Positions 1-8,753 of a DNA stretch of 64,000 nucleotides are shown here, one piece after another. Below the pieces are notes generated by a model, which saw only the letters and a list, made by a program, of their open reading frames with translations, ran no database searches and was not told the origin of the DNA. This DNA is from Citromicrobium bathyomarinum (lineage in GTDB: Bacteria; Pseudomonadota; Alphaproteobacteria; Sphingomonadales; Sphingomonadaceae), in assembly GCF_021021475.1 (NCBI RefSeq), contig NZ_JAINWL010000003.1, forward strand, positions 62,001 through 126,000. Direction: 5' to 3'. The position numbers and the translations under genes were made by a program. Positions within the stretch are counted from its first letter, which is position 1. Every line of letters starts with the position of its first letter.

Positions 1-613
1 CGTCGGCGGCCATGATGTTGCAGCCCAGCGCTTCGGCATCGGCCAGGCGTTCCTCGCTAGGGTCGATCACGACGATGCATTCCGGCTCGACCCCGCGATC
101 GATCAGTTCGGCAACCGATTCCGAACCCGACACGCCGTAGCCGAGCACCACGATGTGGTCGGACAATTGCTCCTGAATGCGGTTCATGCGGAATTTCTCC
201 CAGCTGCGCTGAATGAGGAAGTTGTAGGCGGTGCCGACGAAAATGAAGAGCACGGCGAAGCGTACCGGGGTCACGATCACCGCCTCCACCAGCCGCGCGC
301 GGTCGGTAATCGGCGCGATGTCGCCGAACCCGGTCGTGGTGATCGAGATCATCGTGAAATAAACGACGTCGAGGAAGCTGACCTCGCCATCCAGATTGTC
401 GACCAGCCCCTCGCGGTCCCACCAGTGGATCATCACCACCAGGAAGATGAGGCCCAGCGCCAGCCCCAGCCGGATCGACAGGTCGCCCCATACGGGCACC
501 TTCACCGCGCGCCGCAGCGGCTGGAAGCGCGGGCCGCGTACCTCGCGTGCGCTCGCACCGCTGCCGACCCGTTCGACCTGCTGGCGTCCCCGTTTCCCCC
601 GGTCGCTGCTCAA
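1..613 (-). CDS. Ion (potassium) channel protein with RCK/TrkA-N domain, partial
   Basis: The 3' end lies beyond base 1, so only about 204 residues are visible. The N-terminus is basic and soluble. Two hydrophobic segments follow, around residues 45-62 and 105-130. Between them lies a selectivity-filter-like TTTGFGD at about residues 92-98, where the family consensus is TVGYGD. After the second membrane segment comes HIVVLGYGVSG, a Rossmann-type GxGxxG start of an RCK/TrkA-N regulatory domain, followed by the acidic VVIDPSEE strand end expected for nucleotide binding. This is the layout of bacterial two-TM potassium channels gated by a cytoplasmic RCK ring. The start is taken as TTG at 613 with GAGAAAG upstream; an ATG slightly further upstream runs into a stop. 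Potassium specificity is inferred from the filter. A general voltage-independent cation channel is the alternative. Confidence 0.85.
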   Translation of the reverse strand, partial: MSSDRGKRGRQQVERVGSGASAREVRGPRFQPLRRAVKVPVWGDLSIRLGLALGLIFLVVMIHWWDREGLVDNLDGEVSFLDVVYFTMISITTTGFGDIAPITDRARLVEAVIVTPVRFAVLFIFVGTAYNFLIQRSWEKFRMNRIQEQLSDHIVVLGYGVSGSESVAELIDRGVEPECIVVIDPSEERLADAEALGCNIMAAD

Positions 614-679
614 GGCTGATGCTTTCTCATTGGAAACGAAGGGTTAGACTCGTGCTGCGCGCGCGGCAACCGAATCGCG

Positions 680-1441
680 TCAGCCGTAACGCTCGCCCAG
701 CTCGCCGAGCGAGGCGTGGTGCGTCAGATCGAGCTGCAGCGGGGTGACCGAGACGAAGCCTTCGTTGATCGCTTCCAGATCGGTGCCGTGGTCCAGCGTG
801 TGCTCGATCGCCTGCAGGCCGAACCAGTAATATTTGAAGCCGCGCGGGTCGCGCCCCTCGACCACGGTGCCCCGCGAATAGTCGTGGAAGCCCTGACGGA
901 CCGCGCGGATGCCCCTGATCTGATCGGCGGGCAGGGCGGGGAAGTTGACATTGACCAGCGTGCGCTTGGGCAGCGGCGTGTCGAGCAGCGGGCCCATCAC
1001 CTTCTCGCCCCAGGCGCGCGCGGCCTCGAAGGTGTCATCGGTCGCCGCGCCTTCCTTGCTGGTCACCTGGCTTAGTGCGATCGAGCGGATGCCCGCCAGC
1101 GCACCCTCGATCGCGGCGGACACGGTGCCCGAATAGGTGATGTCGTCGGCCAGGTTCGCCCCGCGATTGACGCCGGAGAGGATCACATCGGGCGGGCCGT
1201 CCATCACCTGCCGCAGACCCATGGTGACCGCGTCGGTCGGGGTGCCAGTGACGGAATAGCGCCGCTCGCCATGCTTGCGCAGGCGGACGGGGCGGGTGAG
1301 GGTGAGGGCGTGGCCCATCCCCGACTGCTCTTCATCCGGGGCGCAGATCCAGATGTCGTCGGAGAAAGCACGGGCGATCTCCTCCAGCACTTCGAGGCCG
1401 GGGGCGTGGATGCCATCGTCGTTGGTGAGGAGGATTTTCAT
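680..1441 (-). CDS. surE: 5'-nucleotidase SurE
   Basis: This 253-residue protein begins MKILLTNDDG and matches SurE along its length. SurE is a metal-dependent phosphatase of nucleoside 5'- and 3'-monophosphates and short polyphosphate. The metal- and substrate-binding residues are visible: D8, D9, S40 (EEQSGMGHA) and N92 in the SGVNRGAN segment. The GTPTDAV loop near residue 66 is also typical. The length is normal for the family. It lies 120 bp downstream of serS on the same strand, separated by a dispersed inverted repeat, so co-transcription with serS is likely but not certain. No peptidoglycan peptidase or pcm gene follows, unlike the arrangement in many proteobacteria. Confidence 0.96.
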   Translation of the reverse strand: MKILLTNDDGIHAPGLEVLEEIARAFSDDIWICAPDEEQSGMGHALTLTRPVRLRKHGERRYSVTGTPTDAVTMGLRQVMDGPPDVILSGVNRGANLADDITYSGTVSAAIEGALAGIRSIALSQVTSKEGAATDDTFEAARAWGEKVMGPLLDTPLPKRTLVNVNFPALPADQIRGIRAVRQGFHDYSRGTVVEGRDPRGFKYYWFGLQAIEHTLDHGTDLEAINEGFVSVTPLQLDLTHHASLGELGERYG

Positions 1442-1459
1442 CTGTATTCCTTCTCTAAT

Positions 1460-1556
1460 TCGTCATGCCGAACTCGTTTCAGCATCCAGGTTCCCTTCCG
1501 CTGCGAACTTCAGCGCAGATGAGAACTGGACCCTGAAACAAGTTCAGGGTGACGAC
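1460..1556. repeat. Imperfect inverted repeat, dispersed intergenic element
   Basis: About 29 bp at 1461-1489 (CGTCATGCCGAACTCGTTTC and onward) reappear as a reverse complement at 1526-1554, whose complement begins CGTCACCCTGAACTTGTTTC. By eye about 22 of 29 positions match, with a 36-bp spacer. This looks like a REP/MITE-type palindromic unit that I recall as frequent between genes in sphingomonads. The RNA could fold into a long hairpin between serS and surE. Family membership is from memory, not from a search. Confidence 0.6.
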
Positions 1557-1561
1557 TAAGA

Positions 1562-2845
1562 TTACTCCGGGCTGATCCGCGTCAGACCGCCCATGTAGGG
1601 ATGCAGCGCTTCGGGCACGTCGATGCTGCCGTCTTCGTTCTGGTAGTTCTCCAGCACCGCCACCAGCGTGCGGCCCACGGCGAGGCCCGATCCGTTGAGC
1701 GTGTGGACGAACTCGGTCTTCTTGTCGCCGCTTTCCGGGCGATAGCGCGCGCTCATCCGGCGGGCCTGGAAATCGCCCACGTTGGAGCAGCTTGAAATCT
1801 CGCGATAGGCACCCTGGCCGGGCAGCCACACTTCCAGATCGTAGGTCTTGCGCGCGCCGAAGCCCATGTCGCCGGTGCACAGCAGCATCTTGCGATAGGG
1901 CAGGCCGAGCGCCTGCAGCACGCCTTCGGCACACTGCGTCATCCGCTCATGCTCGGCCTCGCTGTCTTCGGCGCGCACGATGCTGACCAGCTCGACCTTT
2001 TCGAACTGGTGCTGGCGGATGAAGCCGCGCGTATCCTTGCCCGCCGCGCCCGCTTCGGAACGGAAGCATGGGGTCAGCGCGGTCATCCGTAGCGGCAGAT
2101 GCGCTTCCTCGATGATGTGCCCGCGCACCGCATTGGTCAGGCTGACTTCGGCGGTGGGGATCAGCCAGCGGCCGTCGGTGGTGTGGAACAGGTCGTCGGC
2201 GAACTTGGGCAATTGCCCGGTGCCGAACACCGCATCGTCGCGCACGAGCAGCGGCGGGTTGCATTCAAGATAGCCGTTTTCGGTCGTCTGCCGGTCGAGC
2301 ATGAACTGGCCGAGCGCGCGGTGCAGCCGGGCGACGCCGCCGCGCAGGAAGGTGAAGCGTGCGCCGGCGATATTGGCACCGATCTCGAAATCGAGGCCCA
2401 GCATCGGGCCGATATCGGCATGTTCGCGCGGCTCGAAGTCGAACTCGCGCTTCTCGCCCCAAGTCGACAGCTCGACGTTCTCTTCCTCGCCCGCGCCCTC
2501 GGGCACGTCGTCGGCGGGGAGGTTGGGAATCGCGGCGAGCATGTCGTCCATCTCGGCGCCGAGCACGCGCGCGTCTTCCTCCAGCCGGGGCAGGGTGGTC
2601 GCCTTGAGCTCGGTCACCTCGGCCTTCAGCCGCTCGGCTTCGTCTGTATTGCCGCTGCCCATTGCCTGGCCGATCGCCTTGGAGGCGGCGTTGCGGCGGT
2701 TCTGCGCGTCCTGCAATTCGGTTAGGACGGTGCGGCGGCGGGTGTCGAGGTCGAGCAGACGCGCGGTGACCGGCTCTGCCCCGCGACGGGCGAGCGCGGC
2801 GTCGAAAGCTTCGGGCTCGCGGCGGATGGTGGCGATGTCGTGCAT
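1562..2845 (-). CDS. serS: Seryl-tRNA synthetase
   Basis: The 427-residue class II synthetase charges tRNA-Ser (and tRNA-Sec where present) with serine. It starts [20 protein letters not shown]. The N-terminal coiled-coil arm that grips the long variable arm of tRNA-Ser spans roughly residues 30-100 and contains the expected LxxxRN pattern. The catalytic domain shows motif 2 around [12 protein letters not shown], followed by [13 protein letters not shown]. Motif 3 lies near the C-terminus ([17 protein letters not shown]). Length and order are normal. It is the first gene of a probable serS-surE transcript. Its start is about 320 bp from the divergent lipoprotein gene at 3162, so the shared intergenic region holds both promoters. 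Confidence 0.97.
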   Translation of the reverse strand: MHDIATIRREPEAFDAALARRGAEPVTARLLDLDTRRRTVLTELQDAQNRRNAASKAIGQAMGSGNTDEAERLKAEVTELKATTLPRLEEDARVLGAEMDDMLAAIPNLPADDVPEGAGEEENVELSTWGEKREFDFEPREHADIGPMLGLDFEIGANIAGARFTFLRGGVARLHRALGQFMLDRQTTENGYLECNPPLLVRDDAVFGTGQLPKFADDLFHTTDGRWLIPTAEVSLTNAVRGHIIEEAHLPLRMTALTPCFRSEAGAAGKDTRGFIRQHQFEKVELVSIVRAEDSEAEHERMTQCAEGVLQALGLPYRKMLLCTGDMGFGARKTYDLEVWLPGQGAYREISSCSNVGDFQARRMSARYRPESGDKKTEFVHTLNGSGLAVGRTLVAVLENYQNEDGSIDVPEALHPYMGGLTRISPE

Positions 2846-3161
2846 GGCTCGCGCCTATACGAGCCTGACCGCGCTTGGCCAGTATCAAGTTGGTCAGCGA
2901 TCCCTGTTTGAGGGCACCGGAGCGATTCGGAAGCTGGATGCGGCATCGGCCCACCGATTCAAGGCAGACGAAGACGCTCGGGTGCCTCCAGCCGATCGAA
3001 ACTGTGACCTAAATGGCCCAGGGTAACGCGTATGCGTCCGTGAAACCGAACGGTCACAAATGCTCCCCGAAAGTGTCACGTCGCGTCTCTAGCGCCCCTC
3101 TCGCGATCACTATTCGCGTCCACATATTCGAATCTTCGGTTTTTTGAGGGGACCGCTCGCT
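2846..3161. promoter_or_regulatory. Divergent intergenic region with spaced GTCAC motifs
   Basis: This gene-free stretch of about 315 bases separates serS from the lipoprotein/TonB receptor operon. It contains GTCAC at 3053-3057 and again at 3075-3079, exactly 22 bp (two helical turns) apart, and an inverted copy (GTGAC) at 3004-3008. GTCA-type half-sites repeated at multiples of 11 bp are the signature of PhoB-family binding. The same GTCAC motif occurs at 11-bp spacing in front of the regulator gene at 8444. A purine-rich GAGGGGA at 3146-3152 is the ribosome binding site of the downstream gene. Regulation is inferred. Confidence 0.4.
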
Positions 3162-4742
3162 GTGAAAAATCTCCATCGCTCGCTCGTAATCGGTTGTAGC
3201 GCGCTGGCTCTTGCCGGCTGTGGTGCCGATGAAATCGTCTCGCCCGGCACGGGCGGCAATGTGACGATCAACAACCCGGCCCCCACGCCGGCCCCGGCAC
3301 CGGCTCCGACGCCGACCAGCACGCTGGCAACCCCGGCGGCCAGCTGCCCGCAGATCGCCAACCCGACGCAGCTGCTCGACCTCGGCACGATCTCCGGCCC
3401 GACCGGCACCTATCGCCGTTGCCGTCTGCCCGAGAGCTTCACGGCATCGTCGACCCTGCCGCGGGTTGCCGGCACGCTCTATGAACTCAACGGCCAGACC
3501 GACGTCGGCGTCGACCAGGGCTTCGGCTCGACCAACACTGCCGTGACGCTCGACATCGAACCGGGCGTGATCATCTTCGCGTCGGGTAACGACTTCCTCA
3601 ACGTCAATCGCGGTAATAAGCTGAACGCGGTCGGCACGGCAGCCAAGCCGATCATCTTCACCAGCCGCCAGAACGTGGAAGGCAGCACCAGCACCGACAC
3701 CTCGGGCCAGTGGGGCGGGATCATCCTGTCGGGCCGCGCGCCGGTCGTCGATTGCTTCGTCGGTTCGGAAGCGGCGGGCACCTGCGAACGCCGTGTGGAA
3801 GGCGCGACCAACCAGATCCTCTATGGCGGCGCGCAGAGCAACGACAGCTCGGGCACGCTCAGCTACGTCCAGATCCGCTTCTCGGGCTTTGCTCTTTCCA
3901 ATGGTGACGAGCTCCAGTCGCTGACCACCGGCGGTATCGGTTCGGGCACGGTCATCAACAACATTCAGAGCTACAACAGCTCTGACGATGGTGCCGAGTT
4001 CTTCGGCGGCAGCGTGCGCGCGTCGCGCCTCGCGATCATCGGTGCGGAAGACGACTCGCTCGACACGGATACCGGCCTCAAGGGCCTGTTCGACCAGGTG
4101 CTGATCGTGCAGCGCCCGACCGCGTCGGATACTGCGATCGAGCAGGATTCGGACGGCAACGAAGAAGCCGCCCCGCGGACCAATGTGCGTGTGAACAACG
4201 CCACCATGGTGGTCCAGAGTGCGACCGGCGACCGCGGCATTCGTATCCGCGGCAGCTCGGACTTCTCGCTGTTCAACTCGCTGGTCTGGGATCGCCTGGG
4301 CACCAATGGCGGCTGTCTGAACGTGCAGGGAGCATCGGTCGATCGTGCGGCAGGTGCCAACGACGAATCGGGCCCGGTGGTGTTCAACTCGGTGGCGCTG
4401 CAGTGCGCGACCAACTTCCGTGGCGGCAGCGGCTCGACCGCGGCGCAGGTCGAAGCGCGCTTCGATGCCGGCGCGGCCAACACCAAGGCCTTCACCAACA
4501 CGCTTGCCCGCCTGACCGGGATCACCACCGGTGCTCCGTTCATCAACGGCAGCGCGGAAAACACCTACAACCCGATCTTCGATGCGAACGCCGTGTCGAG
4601 CTTCTTCCCGACCGGCCGCAGCTACATCGGCGCCGTGCCGAGCGAAGCGGCGAACTGGGCCGAAGGCTGGACCTGTAACTCGGCGACGGTGACGCTGGGT
4701 CTGAACAATACCGGCAGCTGCGACACGCTGCCGCAGATCTGA
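3162..4742 (+). CDS. Surface lipoprotein with predicted beta-helix fold, TonB-receptor partner
   Basis: I do not recognise a named family with certainty. The GTG at 3162 is chosen because GAGGGGA sits 9 bases upstream and because it yields a compact lipoprotein signal ending LALAGCG, with lipidation at Cys. A Pro/Ala/Thr-rich linker follows (residues about 30-55). The rest is a long Ser/Thr/Asn/Gly-rich region with repeated short strands and turns, such as LDIEPGVIIFASGND, GTAAKPIIFTS and GQWGGIILSGRAP, characteristic of right-handed parallel beta-helices. Few Cys residues occur. It is 134 bp upstream of a TonB-dependent receptor on the same strand, so the two probably form a surface capture and uptake pair. 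The substrate is unknown; phosphate is one guess because a PhoB-type regulator is adjacent. Confidence 0.8.
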   Translation: MKNLHRSLVIGCSALALAGCGADEIVSPGTGGNVTINNPAPTPAPAPAPTPTSTLATPAASCPQIANPTQLLDLGTISGPTGTYRRCRLPESFTASSTLPRVAGTLYELNGQTDVGVDQGFGSTNTAVTLDIEPGVIIFASGNDFLNVNRGNKLNAVGTAAKPIIFTSRQNVEGSTSTDTSGQWGGIILSGRAPVVDCFVGSEAAGTCERRVEGATNQILYGGAQSNDSSGTLSYVQIRFSGFALSNGDELQSLTTGGIGSGTVINNIQSYNSSDDGAEFFGGSVRASRLAIIGAEDDSLDTDTGLKGLFDQVLIVQRPTASDTAIEQDSDGNEEAAPRTNVRVNNATMVVQSATGDRGIRIRGSSDFSLFNSLVWDRLGTNGGCLNVQGASVDRAAGANDESGPVVFNSVALQCATNFRGGSGSTAAQVEARFDAGAANTKAFTNTLARLTGITTGAPFINGSAENTYNPIFDANAVSSFFPTGRSYIGAVPSEAANWAEGWTCNSATVTLGLNNTGSCDTLPQI

Positions 4743-4876
4743 TCGAGCCAACAGGAGGAGGGGCCGGGCGCTGGTGCGCCGGGCACCTCCCTTGCTCGAT
4801 TTTTCGATGACGCCCCGGCCATTGCGGCCCGGGTGCACCAGTCTTTCAAGACCTTAGCATGAGGGGGTCTCATACC

Positions 4877-7666
4877 ATGTCCACCGGCAAGCAGTTGGCA
4901 GGGCTGCTATTGCTCTCCACCGCGCTCACCTTCCCGGGTGTCGCATTCGCTCAAGGCACGGGTACGGCCCAGTCCGGCAACGCGGCTGCCCAGCCCGCGG
5001 TCGAGACGCCCGCTGAGGAGCCCATCAACCCAGACGAAAACGATGCCGTGCAGGAAGGCGAGGGCGAGATCGACGTCTCCGTTCCCGGCGGCAACGTGAT
5101 CACCGTGACCGGCCGCCGTGGCCCGCGCGACATCACGCGCGGATCCAGCCAGGTTGTCTCGGTACTCAGCACGGAAGACATCGCGCGCACCGGTGAAGGG
5201 GATATCGCCGGCGCTCTGAGCCGTGTCACAGGCCTTTCCAACACCGGCAATGGCCGCGTCTTCGTGCGCGGCCTTGGCGACCGCTATTCGCTCGCGCTGC
5301 TCAACGGCCTTCCGCTGCCGTCGCCCGAGCCGCTGAGCCGCGTCGTCCCGCTCGACATCTTTCCGACCGACATCATCGCCTCCTCGCTGGTCCAGAAGAC
5401 CTATTCTGCGAACTTCCCCGGCGAATTCGGTGGCGGCGTGATCAACCTGACCACGCAGGCGATCCCCGACGAAAGCTTCCTCAAGGTCAGCCTCGGCGTC
5501 AGTGGCGACACCGAAACCACCTTCGAGAACGGGTTGCTGTACTACGGCAGCGATATGGACTGGTACGGCTTCGACGGCGGTCGCCGCGATCCGCAGCCCG
5601 CGCTGCAGGCCTATCTCGATGGCACGGTCGAGCTTGAAGAGCTGCCTCTGGCGGATCGTCAGACGATTGCCAGCACACTCTCCGTGCCCAACCTGATTGT
5701 GCTCCAGAAGGCCGACAAGCTGCGCCCCAACATGTCGGGCGGCCTGACCGGCGGAACCAGCTTCTTCGTCGGCGACGACGCGGAACTGGGCATCATCGCG
5801 ACCGCCAACCTGAGCAACTCGCTGCGCAACCGCAACGTCCTCAGCCAGACGCCGGTGCGCCAGGAAACCGTGACCCCGGCCGACGACTTCCGCCGCTTCG
5901 TGACCGATAACCGCATCCTGCTCAACGGGCTGCTCGGCTTCGGGCTGGAATATGGCGATCAGAAGATCCGCTGGACCAACGTGTATATTCGCGACGTGCT
6001 CAAGCAGGCGTCGCTCAGCCAGGGGCGGATCATCGTCGGTTCGGGCGATGACGGGTTCGACAAGCTGATCCAGCAGAACGGCTGGTTCGAACGCCAGCTG
6101 ATCGATTCGCAGGTGGTCGGCGAATTCCAGCTCGGCAACGACATCTCGCTCGACCTGCGTGGCGGCTATGCCCAGACCGATCGCGAGAGCCCGTACGAAT
6201 ATCGCTTCGACTATGTCCGGACGAACAACCCGAACGATCCGTTCGGCGATTATTTCGTCAACCCGCTCGACAACAACCTGCCCGGCGGCCAGGCGGCGGT
6301 CGCGTTCTCCGACCTGACCGAGAAGGTCTATTACGGCGGCGGCGACCTGACCGTTCCGGTGATGCCCGATGTGCTGTCGCTGACCGCCGGCGCCGCCTAC
6401 ACCGACACGCAGCGCTATTCGGAACGCCGTGCGTTCCAGTTCACCGCGCCGAGCAACTTCCCCAACGGCATCGCGCTGCTGCGTCCGGACCTGCTGATCG
6501 CACCCGCGATCATCGAGGCTTCTAACGTGCCCGGCTTCGCTGGGCCGGGAGTGTCCGCGCCGGTCGATCTGCGCGAACTGACCGAGGATACGCCTGCGTT
6601 CGACGCCCGGCTGAAGGTGATGGCCGGCTATCTGAAGGGCAATCTGACGCCGATCGAGGGGCTGACCATCGATGCGGGCGTGCGCTATGAGGATGGCAAG
6701 CAGACCGTCGCCCCGGCGCAGGTCTTCACCAACCAGCCCAACCTCGGCGCGGTGACCGCGATCGAGAACAGCTACTGGCTGCCTTCGGCCACGATCACCT
6801 ACGAGTTCGACAATGGGCTGCAGCTGCGTGCGAGCGCGTCGAAGACGATCGCCCGTCCCCAGTTCCGCGAACTGCTGCTGCAGGAATATACCGATCCGGA
6901 AAGCCTGCGCTCCTTCGTGGGTAACCCTGCCTTGCAGGACAGCACGCTGTTCAACGCGGAAGTGCGCGGCGAATACTATTTCGGGCAGGGCAGCCGCGTC
7001 TCGCTGGCGGGCTTCTACAAGTCGATCGACAACCCGATCGAGGCGTTCTCGCAGTTCACCGACAACTCGCAGTCGACCAGTTTCGCCAATGCTCCCAAGG
7101 CAGAGCTGTACGGGGCCGAGGCCGAGCTGGTGTGGAACTACGACCTCTACGATCTGGGCGGCTTCTTCGAAAGCAAGCGCGCTCTGCTGATCGCGAACTA
7201 CACCTACACCCAGTCCCAGATTCAGGTGAAACCGGGTGATCAGACCTTCATCTTCATCACCGGAGTGGGGGCGAGCCCGCGCGATGCGACCTCGCTGTTC
7301 CGCGATGGCGATCCGCTGACCGGCCAGTCCGATCATCTCGCCAACATCCAGGTCGGGTTCGAGGATATCGACCGGCTGAGCCAGGTGACGCTGCTGTTCT
7401 CCTACGCCAGCAACCGCGTGACCAGCCGGCTGGGCCAGAACGCAGGCGGGCTGCCCGACGTGATCGAGAAGCCGGGCGCCAGGCTCGACCTCGTGATCCG
7501 GCAGGGTGTCGAGCTGGGCGGTGTGCCGCTGGAACTGAAGTTCGAGGCGCGCAACCTCACGGGGACGGACAATTACGAATACGTCGCCAATGACAGCGGC
7601 CGGGTCGATGTGAACAGCTATCAGGTCGGCCAGAGCTTCGCGCTGTCGCTCTCCGCCGAGTTCTGA
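4877..7666 (+). CDS. TonB-dependent outer-membrane receptor
   Basis: The product (929 residues) is an outer-membrane active transporter. Start ATG 4877 is preferred over ATG 4859 because GAGGGGG at 4861-4867 fits as its ribosome binding site and gives a clean signal peptide MSTGKQLAGLLLLSTALTF with cleavage near AFAQ. An acidic, Pro-rich stretch leads to a TonB-box-like VITVTGRR. The plug domain follows (about residues 85-200), with VRGLGDRYSLALLNGLPLP and SANFPGEFGGGVINLTT. The remainder is a 22-strand-type barrel with many alternating aromatic strands. The protein ends LSLSAEF, with the aromatic C-terminal residue needed for BAM insertion. It follows the surface lipoprotein gene and ends at a strong terminator shared with the convergent regulator. 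The substrate cannot be read from the sequence. Confidence 0.93.
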   Translation: MSTGKQLAGLLLLSTALTFPGVAFAQGTGTAQSGNAAAQPAVETPAEEPINPDENDAVQEGEGEIDVSVPGGNVITVTGRRGPRDITRGSSQVVSVLSTEDIARTGEGDIAGALSRVTGLSNTGNGRVFVRGLGDRYSLALLNGLPLPSPEPLSRVVPLDIFPTDIIASSLVQKTYSANFPGEFGGGVINLTTQAIPDESFLKVSLGVSGDTETTFENGLLYYGSDMDWYGFDGGRRDPQPALQAYLDGTVELEELPLADRQTIASTLSVPNLIVLQKADKLRPNMSGGLTGGTSFFVGDDAELGIIATANLSNSLRNRNVLSQTPVRQETVTPADDFRRFVTDNRILLNGLLGFGLEYGDQKIRWTNVYIRDVLKQASLSQGRIIVGSGDDGFDKLIQQNGWFERQLIDSQVVGEFQLGNDISLDLRGGYAQTDRESPYEYRFDYVRTNNPNDPFGDYFVNPLDNNLPGGQAAVAFSDLTEKVYYGGGDLTVPVMPDVLSLTAGAAYTDTQRYSERRAFQFTAPSNFPNGIALLRPDLLIAPAIIEASNVPGFAGPGVSAPVDLRELTEDTPAFDARLKVMAGYLKGNLTPIEGLTIDAGVRYEDGKQTVAPAQVFTNQPNLGAVTAIENSYWLPSATITYEFDNGLQLRASASKTIARPQFRELLLQEYTDPESLRSFVGNPALQDSTLFNAEVRGEYYFGQGSRVSLAGFYKSIDNPIEAFSQFTDNSQSTSFANAPKAELYGAEAELVWNYDLYDLGGFFESKRALLIANYTYTQSQIQVKPGDQTFIFITGVGASPRDATSLFRDGDPLTGQSDHLANIQVGFEDIDRLSQVTLLFSYASNRVTSRLGQNAGGLPDVIEKPGARLDLVIRQGVELGGVPLELKFEARNLTGTDNYEYVANDSGRVDVNSYQVGQSFALSLSAEF

Positions 7667-7690
7667 TCCGACCTTCAGGCATCAAGACCG

Positions 7691-7721
7691 AAAAGGCCCG
7701 CGGCGATCCCGCGGGCCTTTT
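7691..7721. terminator. Bidirectional Rho-independent terminator
   Basis: A perfect 13-bp stem, AAAAGGCCCGCGG at 7691-7703 and its complement at 7709-7721, with a 5-base loop, is followed by TCTTTTT. The A-run before the stem provides the U-tract for the opposite strand. It therefore serves both the TonB receptor (plus) and the response regulator (minus). Confidence 0.93.
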
Positions 7722-7769
7722 CTTTTTGAGTGCTGGAGTGAAAGCTCGCGGTCCTGCGACGATCCGACG

Positions 7770-8444
7770 TCAGCCTTCCAGATCGAACGCGTAGCCCTGC
7801 TTGCGCACCGTCCGGATCGCCTCGGGCCCATCCGCTGCCCGGAATGCCCGCCGCAGCCGCCCGATCCACACATCGACCGTGCGTTCGTCGATCGGTGGCT
7901 CCAGCTTGCCGAGCCCTTCGATGATCCGCTGGCGGGAGAGCACCTCGTCGCGATGTTCGACGAGGAAGCGCAACAGGCGGAACTCGTTCGGGCTGAGCTT
8001 CAGCGGCGTGCCATCCCACCGCGCCTGCTGCGCGGCGGGAACGACTTCCAGCAGGCCGACCCGCGTGCGCGGCGGTGAGCGCTGGATTCCATGCTGCGAT
8101 TGCAGCGTCAAAATGCGGTCGAGCACGCCGTTGCGATCGAGCGGGCCGACCACGTAATCATCGGCACCCGCCTTGATCGCCCGGCGGCGATCCTCGTCGT
8201 CGTCCTGCTCCAGCACGATGGTGATGTGGGCATCGGCCAGCCGATCGTCGGCGCGCAGGCGGCGGACCATTTCCAGCCCGGAGATTTCGGGCATGATCCA
8301 GTCGACGAATATCCAGGTCGGCCCGTCGACCAGCGCGGACGGGCCGCCAGGGCCGATCTTCTGGAAATCGAACATCTCCCCCGCCGCACTCTGCGGGCTG
8401 GGGCCGGGCAGTTCCCCGGTCAGCAGGATATTGACCTTGCGCAT
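7770..8444 (-). CDS. OmpR/PhoB-type winged-helix regulator with degenerate receiver
   Basis: The protein has 224 residues from ATG 8444, which has GAGG 11 bases upstream; earlier in-frame ATGs lack a ribosome binding site. The C-terminal winged helix is intact: LSPNEFRLLRFLVEH, then RTVDVWIGRLRRAF recognition helix, then IRTVRKQGYAF wing. The N-terminal half has receiver layout and keeps the phosphoacceptor aspartate (D48, in FVDWIMPEISG). However, the acidic pair after strand 1 is absent (ILLTGEL), the conserved Thr/Ser position reads IVLEQ, and the invariant Lys is replaced in DDYVVGPL. It is probably an atypical receiver that does not use ordinary phosphorylation. No sensor kinase is adjacent. 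It converges on the TonB receptor operon, and GTCAC repeats occur in front of both, so it may control that uptake system. Confidence 0.88.
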   Translation of the reverse strand: MRKVNILLTGELPGPSPQSAAGEMFDFQKIGPGGPSALVDGPTWIFVDWIMPEISGLEMVRRLRADDRLADAHITIVLEQDDDEDRRRAIKAGADDYVVGPLDRNGVLDRILTLQSQHGIQRSPPRTRVGLLEVVPAAQQARWDGTPLKLSPNEFRLLRFLVEHRDEVLSRQRIIEGLGKLEPPIDERTVDVWIGRLRRAFRAADGPEAIRTVRKQGYAFDLEG

Positions 8445-8486
8445 GGCTGGATCGACCTCTTCGCCGCGCAGCCGTGCCGTCATCAT

Positions 8487-8502
8487 GTGACCGGTTCGTG
8501 AC
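8487..8502 (-). promoter_or_regulatory. GTCAC direct repeat at 11-bp period (PhoB-like box)
   Basis: On the minus strand GTCAC occurs twice with starts exactly 11 bp apart (GTCACGAACCGGTCAC), 43 bp upstream of the regulator start. The 11-bp repeat of a GTCA core is the arrangement used by PhoB/OmpR-family proteins. Autoregulation is inferred. Confidence 0.45.
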
Positions 8503-8640
8503 GACTTCAGACCCGTGCGAAAAGGGGCCGATCCATCTACGCGAGCCATCGCGACCCGCCACATCTGCAAGCTTGCGGGCAGCGCGGCAAGGGCGCCGGA
8601 ACGTGCTTACCTACCGGGCGCAAAGAACCACGTTCAATTC

Positions 8641-8660
8641 GAGCCGTTTCGAATCGGCTC
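8641..8660. promoter_or_regulatory. 20-bp near-perfect palindrome before the efflux operon
   Basis: GAGCCGTTTCGAATCGGCTC is symmetric except for one T/T pair. It ends 94 bp before the membrane-fusion gene, inside a gene-free stretch of about 310 bases (8445-8753) in which I see no other gene. It has no U-tract, so an operator for a local repressor is more likely than a terminator. No TetR/MarR gene is adjacent. Confidence 0.4.
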
Positions 8661-8753
8661 TTTCGCACCCTGTGCCGTGTCCGGCGTTGGAAGCAGGGCC
8701 GCGAACCCGAAAAGCCTTTCGCCGACACACCTACTCCCATAGACAGGAAGGCG

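Noticed and set aside
3054-4838. Antisense frame of about 590 codons over the lipoprotein gene
   Set aside because: Arg/Ala-rich without motifs; the plus strand has a lipobox, regular strand-turn repeats and a ribosome binding site.
4743-4876. Possible attenuator or terminator between lipoprotein and TonB receptor genes
   Set aside because: Only a 5-bp GGCGC/GCGCC stem and partial GC pairing are found, with no U-tract. The two genes are treated as one operon.
4907-7336. Long antisense open frame (over 800 codons) opposite the TonB receptor
   Set aside because: Rich in Arg, Val, Gly and His from GC-rich complementary codons, no domain, no ribosome binding site. Typical shadow of a high-GC gene.
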